Assembly: GCA_029933365.1 (NCBI GenBank)
Contig: JAOZOH010000172.1
Span: 1-5,302 of the forward strand
Source of the DNA: Desulfuromusa sp.
GTDB lineage: Bacteria; Desulfobacterota; Desulfuromonadia; Desulfuromonadales; Geopsychrobacteraceae
Length of the DNA stretch: 5,302 nucleotides
Direction: 5' to 3'
Below, piece by piece: positions 1-5,302 of the stretch; the first letter of the stretch is position 1; each line of letters starts with the position of its first letter. The translations under genes were made by a program, and so were the position numbers. The notes below the pieces were generated by a model that saw only the letters and a program-made list of their open reading frames with translations, was not told where the DNA came from and did not search any database.

Positions 1-150
1 GGACACTTCCCCTATTTTCATTTCACATCAAATTCGCCAAGGTACAACACGTAGCGATTTTAGAATCTTCCCCAGATTTCCTATACCCATTCAAAGATAC
101 CACCTGATTCTCAATTTCGTCCATTCCAATTTGCCCAGCAATGACATATA

Positions 151-162
151 ACCGATATCGGT
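151..162. promoter_or_regulatory. 12-bp perfect palindrome upstream of mfd (possible operator)
   Basis: ACCGATATCGGT is a perfect self-complementary 12-mer. It ends 9 bases before the candidate -35 hexamer of the mfd promoter, where an upstream regulator could bind. A related half, AACCGAATAT, recurs just downstream at 176-185. I cannot match it to a known regulator; it does not look like a LexA box. A 12-bp palindrome can also arise by chance. Confidence 0.3.
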
Positions 163-171
163 ATTTACACC

Positions 172-200
172 TTCAAACCGAATATGCTTGTTTATATATT
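172..200 (+). promoter_or_regulatory. Candidate sigma70-type promoter of mfd
   Basis: A -35-like TTCAAA (172-177, 4 of 6 to consensus) and a -10-like TATATT (195-200, 5 of 6) are separated by exactly 17 bases. Transcription would begin near 206-208, giving a 5' leader of about 40 bases before the ATG at 246. This placement favours the 246 start, because the alternative ATG at 141 would lie upstream of the transcript. It rests on hexamer matching alone. Confidence 0.4.
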
Positions 201-245
201 TCAGCGGTTGCCACTTATTTTTTTGCACAGAATTTTATTACCCAT

Positions 246-3200
246 ATGAATGACGAAACGCAACAGAACATCCGCAACGCGACAATTCATAGCTTTATTG
301 ATGGCGTTAGCGCAAAGCAACAGACAATTGAAGTCCTGGGTTTGCATGGATCAGCGGACGCTTACCTGCTGGCCCAACTTCTTGGCTCAAGCACAAAACT
401 GCTGGTGATCCTTTGCGCCGAACTGGAAGCAGCACGCCAACTGGTTGCTGAACTGCAATTTTTTCATCCTCGTCCAACGGATATTGCCCTGCTACCCCAT
501 TGGGAATTGAACCCGTACGACCCGCTGACGCCACACCCAGAACTGGAAGCGATTCGCTTAACCACCCTGTCTGCTCTGAATCAGGGGAAAGTGAAAGCAC
601 TGGTGCTGCCGGTTCGGTCGCTGATGCAGAAGGTCATCCCGCGCCAGATTCTTGATACCATTTCTCTGCAACTGCTGGTCGAAGAAGAGTATCAGCGGAA
701 GCAACTGTTGAACTCGCTGACCCAACTGGGCTACCAGCCGGTTCCCCTAGTTGAAGAACGGGGCAGCTTTGCCGTCCGGGGGGACATCATTGATCTGTTT
801 CCTCCTGATGCTAAACAACCGATCCGCCTTGATTTTTATGGCGATTTTATCGAAAAAATGCGCCCCTTTAATCCAACCAGCCAACGTTCCGGAGAGGCCA
901 CTCTAAAAGCTCTGACTCTGATTCCAGCAAAAGAGATGATTCTCCACGGGCCATTTCTGGAAACATTGGGACAAAAGCTCAAGGAACGCTGCGATGAACT
1001 GGCGATTCCGCGAACCGACCGTGAAGCAATCATGACCGAACTGCGGGAGGGGATTTTATCTCCAGGGCGGGCATTTCTATTGCCTTTCAACTATCCAGAA
1101 CTTGATCTATTGGAACAATATCTTGACAACCCGCAATTAATTCTGCTTGATCCCCCCGCCATTGAACAGGAGATCGACCTGTTCCATCGTGATATTCGTG
1201 ACGGTGAGACACGGATGTTGGAGCAGAAGTTACCACACGCCCGCCGTCAGACCCTCTATCTTGAACCGGAGGAATTGCAACCTTTGCTGCAGAATCGGTC
1301 ACGAATTGAGATATCACGATTGCAGATCATCCAGCTCGATGAGGAGCGACAACGCTATCAATTCAACTGCCAGGGCAATGGTTCGCTACGGGCAAAACCA
1401 GATTCAGATCAGGATGGCCTCGAACCGCTCTTGGAACGGCTACAACAAAGCAAAAAGCAAAAAGAGACAACCCTGCTGGTCTGCCATCAGCTGAGTCAAG
1501 CTAAACGGCTGCAAGAGCTACTTGCCGCGCATCAGGTTGATCTTGATATTGAGCCAACCCTAAAATTGTCTGATTTAACATCAGGATCGCTAAATTTGAC
1601 AATTGGCAAACTGAATAATGGGTTTTATCTACCGAATGAAAAACTGAATATTATCAGTGAAGAGGAAATTTTCGGTCAGCGCAGTCACCGACAGAAAAAA
1701 ACCAGTCAACAGCGCGCACGACAGTTAATGACCAGCTTGGCTGAATTGAAAAATAATGATTTCATTGTTCACACCGATCATGGGGTTGGCCGCTACCTTG
1801 GATTAACTCATCTAAAAACTGGATCGATTGAGGGTGACTTTTTACACCTTCAATATGCTGGAAACGACAAACTTTATCTGCCGATTGAGCGAATTGAAAA
1901 GGTTCAGAAATACATCGGGGGTGAAGGCTACGTCCCAAAACTTGACAAAATGGGGGGTCAAAGCTGGGAAAAAGCTCACCTGAAAGCCCGAGCCGCTGTT
2001 GAAGAGTTGGCACGACAACTACTGGAACTTTACGCAAAACGGGAACTTCGCCAGGGATTTGCTTACTCTCCCCCCGATCAATTATTTCGAGAATTTGAAG
2101 CAACCTTCCCCTATGAAGAAACCGTTGATCAACAGCTGGCAATAGATGACATTCTAGAAGATATGCAATCAACCAAACCGATGGATCGCCTTATCTGTGG
2201 CGATGTTGGTTATGGTAAAACCGAGGTTGCCCTGCGCGCCGCTGTCAAAGCGGTTCTGGACGGTAAACAGGTTGCGGTTCTGGTGCCAACCACAGTTCTG
2301 GCAAGCCAGCACTGGGAAAGTTTTCAGCAACGGCTTGATGATTTTCCCATCCGGGTCGAAATGGTTTCGCGCTTCCGCTCAACTGCCGAAAACCGGAAAA
2401 CTTTGGAAGCTGCCGCCGCTGGGAAAGTTGATATTTTGATTGGTACCCACCGTTTGCTGCAACGCGATGTCCGCTTTAAGGATTTGGGCTTGCTGGTGGT
2501 TGACGAGGAACAGCGCTTTGGGGTCAGCCATAAAGAGAAGCTGAAGCAGTTGCGCGCCGAGGTCGATATTCTCACTTTGACCGCAACCCCGATCCCCCGC
2601 ACCCTGCATATGAGTATGACCGGGATGCGGGATCTTTCAGTCATTGAAACGGCTCCGGTTGATCGTCTCGCAATCCGCACCTATGTGACCCGTTTTGATG
2701 ATGAACTGATCCGCCAGGCAATCCTGCGTGAACTGCGCCGGGGAGGACAAGTCTATTTTGTCCATAACCGGGTACAGACTATTGACGCCATGGCAGAACA
2801 ATTGCGTCAACTGGTGCCGGAAGCGACTATTTCCGTCGGTCACGGGCAGATGCCGGAAAAAGATCTGGAACAGGTGATGCTCAACTTTATCGCAGGCAAA
2901 AGTAATTTGCTGGTCGCTTCAACCATCATCGAAAATGGTCTGGATATTCCGCGCGCAAATACCATCATTATTAACCGCGCCGATCGTTTCGGGCTGTCCC
3001 AACTCTACCAGTTAAGAGGTCGGGTCGGACGCAGTGACCGCCGCGCTTATGCCTACCTGCTGATTCCCGGGGAGGCAGCTCTCACTCGCGATGCCCGGGA
3101 ACGGCTACGGGTTCTACAGGAACTGACCGAATTAGGGGCAGGGTTTCGCATTGCCAGTCATGACCTGGAACTGCGTGGCGCGGGAGACCTGCTCGGAGGC

Positions 3201-3734
3201 AAACAATCGGGTCCAATCGCTGCTATTGGGTTTGAGCTCTATACCGAACTGCTCGAAGAGACAATCGACCGCCTCCGTGGCAAAGAACGGGAAGAACGGA
3301 TTGATCCGGAGATTCGCCTTGGGCTATCGGCCTTTCTCCCTGAAAAATATCTACCCGACCCCAATCAGCGACTACAGTTCTACCAACGGATGGCCGGAGC
3401 CGAAAATGATGAAGAACTGTTTGACCTGGTAGAGGAACTACGGGATCGTTATGGAGAACCTCCACTTGCAGGTGAGATCCTGATTACAACCATGCGGCTG
3501 CGAATTTTATTGAAGAAACTCTGTGTCGAACTGCTTGAATATGATGGTAAACGACTCAGTTTATTGTTTCATGCCTCGACAAAAATATCTCCAGACCTGA
3601 TCCGCCAACTGGTAACGGAACAAGCAGAAAAATATCGCCTGGGAGCTGACTTCAAACTCAGCATTGACCTGGGTCGTTTGCCGCCAGGGGAGTTACTGGT
3701 CAGGGTAAGAAAAGAATTGCAACTCTTTTTCTGA
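246..3734 (+). CDS. mfd: Transcription-repair coupling factor Mfd (ATP-dependent DNA translocase)
   Basis: Mfd binds RNA polymerase stalled at DNA lesions, pushes it forward using ATP and recruits UvrA to start nucleotide excision repair in the cytoplasm. From the ATG at 246 the protein has 1162 residues, normal for the family. The N-terminal UvrB-like module includes LPHWE..PYD near 83-93 and GSFAVRGDIIDLFP at 173-186. R178 and R194 align with residues I recall as the UvrA contacts of E. coli Mfd. The RNA-polymerase-interacting CarD-like domain starts at about 504 (HTDHGVGRYLG) and includes KLYLPIERI at 542-550. Helicase motifs are intact: Walker A GDVGYGKT 652-659, DEEQ 753-756, TATPIPRT 779-786, QLRGRVGR 922-929. 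The translocation (TRG) motif at 964-989 keeps R953, R977 and Q987 with E. coli spacing. The C-terminal TRCF domain begins near 1020. The frame is open upstream to ATG 141, but those 35 extra residues are hydrophobic, unlike family N-termini, and cover the promoter. No clear SD precedes either ATG. Confidence 0.98.
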   Translation: MNDETQQNIRNATIHSFIDGVSAKQQTIEVLGLHGSADAYLLAQLLGSSTKLLVILCAELEAARQLVAELQFFHPRPTDIALLPHWELNPYDPLTPHPELEAIRLTTLSALNQGKVKALVLPVRSLMQKVIPRQILDTISLQLLVEEEYQRKQLLNSLTQLGYQPVPLVEERGSFAVRGDIIDLFPPDAKQPIRLDFYGDFIEKMRPFNPTSQRSGEATLKALTLIPAKEMILHGPFLETLGQKLKERCDELAIPRTDREAIMTELREGILSPGRAFLLPFNYPELDLLEQYLDNPQLILLDPPAIEQEIDLFHRDIRDGETRMLEQKLPHARRQTLYLEPEELQPLLQNRSRIEISRLQIIQLDEERQRYQFNCQGNGSLRAKPDSDQDGLEPLLERLQQSKKQKETTLLVCHQLSQAKRLQELLAAHQVDLDIEPTLKLSDLTSGSLNLTIGKLNNGFYLPNEKLNIISEEEIFGQRSHRQKKTSQQRARQLMTSLAELKNNDFIVHTDHGVGRYLGLTHLKTGSIEGDFLHLQYAGNDKLYLPIERIEKVQKYIGGEGYVPKLDKMGGQSWEKAHLKARAAVEELARQLLELYAKRELRQGFAYSPPDQLFREFEATFPYEETVDQQLAIDDILEDMQSTKPMDRLICGDVGYGKTEVALRAAVKAVLDGKQVAVLVPTTVLASQHWESFQQRLDDFPIRVEMVSRFRSTAENRKTLEAAAAGKVDILIGTHRLLQRDVRFKDLGLLVVDEEQRFGVSHKEKLKQLRAEVDILTLTATPIPRTLHMSMTGMRDLSVIETAPVDRLAIRTYVTRFDDELIRQAILRELRRGGQVYFVHNRVQTIDAMAEQLRQLVPEATISVGHGQMPEKDLEQVMLNFIAGKSNLLVASTIIENGLDIPRANTIIINRADRFGLSQLYQLRGRVGRSDRRAYAYLLIPGEAALTRDARERLRVLQELTELGAGFRIASHDLELRGAGDLLGGKQSGPIAAIGFELYTELLEETIDRLRGKEREERIDPEIRLGLSAFLPEKYLPDPNQRLQFYQRMAGAENDEELFDLVEELRDRYGEPPLAGEILITTMRLRILLKKLCVELLEYDGKRLSLLFHASTKISPDLIRQLVTEQAEKYRLGADFKLSIDLGRLPPGELLVRVRKELQLFF

Positions 3735-3747
3735 CCATGCTAATTTT

Positions 3748-3873
3748 GATGGCGTCGCAAAAAGTCCGACCTCCGGTGTTGCAGCGCTTTTTCAGGATCT
3801 CGACATACGTGTGTATGCTTTCGCCCCTGAAAAAACACTACGCCTTGGTGGTCGAAATTTTTGCTTAGCCATC
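3748..3873. repeat. Long imperfect inverted repeat (dispersed palindromic or MITE-like element)
   Basis: The left arm (3748-3796) and right arm (3826-3873) are imperfect reverse complements. Five blocks match exactly: GATGGC, GCAAAAA, CGACC, CC and TTTTTCAGG, totalling 29 positions, with about five more matches in a diverged segment near the apex. The 29-base central loop carries its own small dyad, CATAC-GTGT-GTATG (3804-3817). The element fills most of the gap after mfd and has no coding potential I can see. It resembles the dispersed intergenic palindromes of deltaproteobacterial genomes, though that is from memory. As RNA it would fold into a large hairpin that might attenuate read-through from mfd or protect its 3' end. 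No clean U-run follows the right arm, so I do not call it an intrinsic terminator. Confidence 0.7.
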
Positions 3874-3890
3874 ATATTCCTTTTCACCTG

Positions 3891-3914
3891 TTGGTAAAGC
3901 CTTATTTATAAGGA
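3891..3914 (+). promoter_or_regulatory. Leader dyad and Shine-Dalgarno of the PPIase lipoprotein gene
   Basis: TTGGTAAAG is followed by an inverted repeat CCTTAT-TT-ATAAGG (3900-3913), whose right half contains the SD AAGGA (3910-3914). A very similar block precedes the next gene at 4892-4918. The SD lies 7 bases before the ATC at 3922 but 49 bases before the TTG at 3964, which argues that translation starts upstream of 3964. TATAAG (3907-3912) also resembles a -10 hexamer, with a weak -35 TTCACC at 3883-3888. A promoter and an RBS function would compete for the same bases. Confidence 0.45.
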
Positions 3915-3963
3915 TTTTGGTATCTTTGCAGCTATATTAACCAGAGGGTTAGCACTGTTTTTC

Positions 3964-4869
3964 TTGCTGGGGCTACTATCTTGTCAACAACAGCAAGAAC
4001 AACAACCACTGCCCCCATTGTTGGAAGTTGGACAGCGGCAGCTGACCCTGCAACAATTTGAGCGAGAGCTGAAAAATACTTACCCTGATATTTCCGGTCT
4101 GGCCGCTTCGGAACAGCTACTGCTCAAAGGACAACTGCTCAAACAATTGATTGATCGTGAGTTGATCCTTGGAGAAGCGAGCCGTTTGAACGTCCAACTG
4201 ACGCCAGATGAACTTGATGCCGCCATGGCGGAAGTGCGCGGCAGCTACAGTAAAGAAGAGTTTGCTAAAGTTCTGGCACAGACTGGAAATACCCTGGAGA
4301 ATTGGGTTGCAGCTTTAAAGCTACGTTTGTTAACAAAAAAAGTCAGTGCTGCGGCACTAATTTCCAAGGTGCAGATCAGCGACAAAGAGACTGAAACCTA
4401 CTATAAAAAACACCGGGAGGAATTTCGACGACCCGTTGAGATACGTGCCCGGCAGATGCTTTTTAAAACCCGTGATGAAGCAAATGACGTTCTGAAGCTA
4501 TTGAAAGAAGGGGGCGATTTTGCTACCCTGGCTCGTAAATATTCACAATCACCAGATCGTGAGAAAGGTGGTGCTCTGGGCTATTTTCCTGCGGGGCAAT
4601 TACCTGTAGAATTTGATAAGGTGCTGTTCAAGCTTCCAGTTCGGCAGGTCAGTGATCCAGTTGAAAGCCCTTATGGATTTCATCTTTTTCTGGTTGAACG
4701 GAAACGTAAAGCAGGACTTCGTCCCTATGCGGTCGTCAAAGATGAAATTACGGCAAAACTCTACCAGCAGAAAGAAGAAACAGCTTTCCATCAATGGCTG
4801 GAAAACTTAAAAAAGACCACGGAAACAAACATCCATTGGGATTTACTGCAGCCAAAACCTGAACAGTGA
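3964..4869 (+). CDS. SurA_N/PpiC-type peptidyl-prolyl isomerase, probable lipoprotein (true start probably upstream)
   Basis: Parvulin-type prolyl isomerase and chaperone-like protein, probably acting in the periplasm on exported proteins. Numbering from the TTG at 3964 (301 residues): lipobox LLSC with Cys7, a Gln-rich linker to about 16, a helical SurA_N-like chaperone region about 20-155, and a parvulin domain about 158-250. The domain shows the motifs GGDFATLARKYS (183-194), KGGALGYF (201-208) and SPYGFH (235-240). A charged C-terminal helix follows. The usual first parvulin histidine is Gln164 (RARQML); the second, H240, is kept. Gln at +2 after the Cys would predict outer-membrane sorting. 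TTG 3964 is the only canonical start near the frame's beginning but leaves only six residues before the lipobox Cys. The frame is open back to 3898, and starting at ATC 3922, 7 bases after AAGGA, gives a proper signal peptide with Arg then FFLLGLLSC and 315 residues. It lies between mfd and surA; family assignment is firm, substrate unknown. Confidence 0.93.
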   Translation: MLGLLSCQQQQEQQPLPPLLEVGQRQLTLQQFERELKNTYPDISGLAASEQLLLKGQLLKQLIDRELILGEASRLNVQLTPDELDAAMAEVRGSYSKEEFAKVLAQTGNTLENWVAALKLRLLTKKVSAAALISKVQISDKETETYYKKHREEFRRPVEIRARQMLFKTRDEANDVLKLLKEGGDFATLARKYSQSPDREKGGALGYFPAGQLPVEFDKVLFKLPVRQVSDPVESPYGFHLFLVERKRKAGLRPYAVVKDEITAKLYQQKEETAFHQWLENLKKTTETNIHWDLLQPKPEQ

Positions 4870-4891
4870 TGGATCTGCCCCCTTATATAAA

Positions 4892-4918
4892 ATGGTAAAC
4901 CTCTTTATCTATAAAGGA
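4892..4918 (+). promoter_or_regulatory. Leader dyad and Shine-Dalgarno of the surA-like gene
   Basis: ATGGTAAACCT is followed by the inverted repeat CTTTAT-CT-ATAAAG (4903-4916), which runs into the SD AAGGA (4914-4918), 9 bases before the ATG at 4928. The arrangement copies that at 3891-3914. The 58-base gap to the preceding stop codon fits co-transcription with the upstream PPIase gene. A -10-like TATAAA at 4886-4891 has no convincing -35 partner. Confidence 0.45.
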
Positions 4919-4927
4919 TTCACGTTT

Positions 4928-5302
4928 ATGAAACGTATTTTTTTCACTCTTATCTTCTCTTTGTTCCTGGCAATCACACCGGTCACGGCAAAAACCCTGA
5001 ATAAGATTGTTGCCATCGTCAACGATGAAATGATCAGCAGCTTTCAGCTTGATAAAGCTGTGGTTGCCGCTCTGGCGCAAAACCCCAAACAGAATCAGTT
5101 GACCCCCTCCCAGTTTGATCAAATGAAGGTGCAGATTCTTAACCGCATGGTCAATGAGAAACTTCTGGAACAGCGAACCAAGGAGCTGGACCTGAAGGTT
5201 TCGGATCCAGAGTTGGATAGCGCGATTGAAGATGTGCAACGTAAAAATGGGCTCACCCGTGAAACTTTGGAAAAAGCCCTTGCTGCGCAAGGTCTGACCA
5301 TG
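4928..5302 (+). CDS. surA: SurA-like periplasmic chaperone/peptidyl-prolyl isomerase, N-terminal part (runs off the right edge)
   Basis: SurA-family proteins escort unfolded outer-membrane proteins through the periplasm. The visible 125 residues start with a classic Sec signal peptide: MKR, a hydrophobic core FFTLIFSLFLAI, and a probable cleavage site TPVTA|KT after residue 21. The mature start NKIVAIVNDEMISSFQLD (25-42) is the typical SurA_N opening. The helical stretch that follows (about 63-125) aligns by eye with E. coli SurA, for example VSDPELDSAI at 91-100. The parvulin domain or domains lie beyond the window, so isomerase activity cannot be judged. The ATG at 4928 has a good SD (AAGGA, 9-base gap). 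It is a paralogue of the gene upstream, but the two differ in export route: this one looks soluble and periplasmic, the other lipid-anchored. The symbol is by family resemblance; other SurA_N/PpiC proteins start in the same way. Confidence 0.88.
   Translation, partial: MKRIFFTLIFSLFLAITPVTAKTLNKIVAIVNDEMISSFQLDKAVVAALAQNPKQNQLTPSQFDQMKVQILNRMVNEKLLEQRTKELDLKVSDPELDSAIEDVQRKNGLTRETLEKALAAQGLTM

Noticed and set aside
23..124. 33-codon open frame on the minus strand with ATG at 124
   Set aside because: It has no clear SD, no recognisable protein similarity and two adjacent Cys in an otherwise nondescript peptide; the length is within chance expectation.
141..245. N-terminal extension of Mfd from ATG 141
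   Set aside because: The hydrophobic, aromatic-rich peptide is unlike any Mfd start, has no SD, and overlaps the best promoter candidate; ATG 246 gives the family-typical length and beginning.
307..2843. Several open frames of about 70-140 codons antisense to or overlapping mfd
   Set aside because: They lie entirely within the strongly supported mfd frame, have biased, low-information compositions and show no domain motifs; they are shadow frames.
3709..3731. AAAAGA...TCTTTT inverted repeat with a T-run at the end of mfd, as an intrinsic terminator
   Set aside because: The stem is short and almost all A-T with no GC core, and it lies within the last codons; it would be too weak to terminate.
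3748..3873. Calling the long inverted repeat an intrinsic terminator
   Set aside because: The arms carry internal mismatch blocks and no clean U-tract follows the right arm; a repeat element is the more careful call.
3917..3940. Seven-residue frame TTG 3917 to TAA 3940 as a leader peptide or alternative PPIase start
   Set aside because: The TTG is only 2 bases from the SD, the frame is wrong for the PPIase, and the peptide has no regulatory codon pattern.
4600..5301. Minus-strand open frames overlapping the PPIase and surA-like genes
   Set aside because: They are antisense shadows of genes with clear signal peptides and family motifs on the + strand.

Overview
The window reads as ordinary chromosomal DNA from a Gram-negative bacterium. 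It holds one complete DNA-repair gene and the start of an envelope protein-folding cluster, all on the + strand. The order mfd, then a parvulin-type lipoprotein PPIase, then surA, with moderate base composition, recalls Desulfuromonadales/Geobacter-type genomes (Desulfobacterota). That placement is from memory of gene order and protein style, not from a search.

Layout: 1-245 is a leader region with a 12-bp perfect palindrome (151-162) and a sigma70-like promoter candidate (172-200). 246-3734 encodes Mfd, the transcription-repair coupling factor, full length with all motifs intact. 3735-3963 is intergenic and holds a long imperfect inverted repeat (3748-3873), then a short AT-rich dyad and a Shine-Dalgarno (SD) sequence. 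3964-4869 is a SurA_N/parvulin PPIase that looks like a lipoprotein, but its signal peptide extends upstream of the only canonical start codon. 4870-4927 is a short spacer whose dyad and SD block resemble those before the previous gene. 4928-5302 is the 5' part of a secreted SurA-like chaperone, cut by the window edge.

Mfd works in the cytoplasm, clearing stalled RNA polymerase and recruiting UvrA. The two PPIases would act in the periplasm or at the outer membrane on newly exported proteins. Nothing ties the PPIases to Mfd beyond adjacency. The two paralogous PPIase genes are tied to each other by a shared leader motif.

I found no evidence of a novel multi-gene system. The observations most worth a second look are the missing canonical start codon of the lipoprotein PPIase, the shared leader before both PPIase genes, and the intergenic long inverted repeat.
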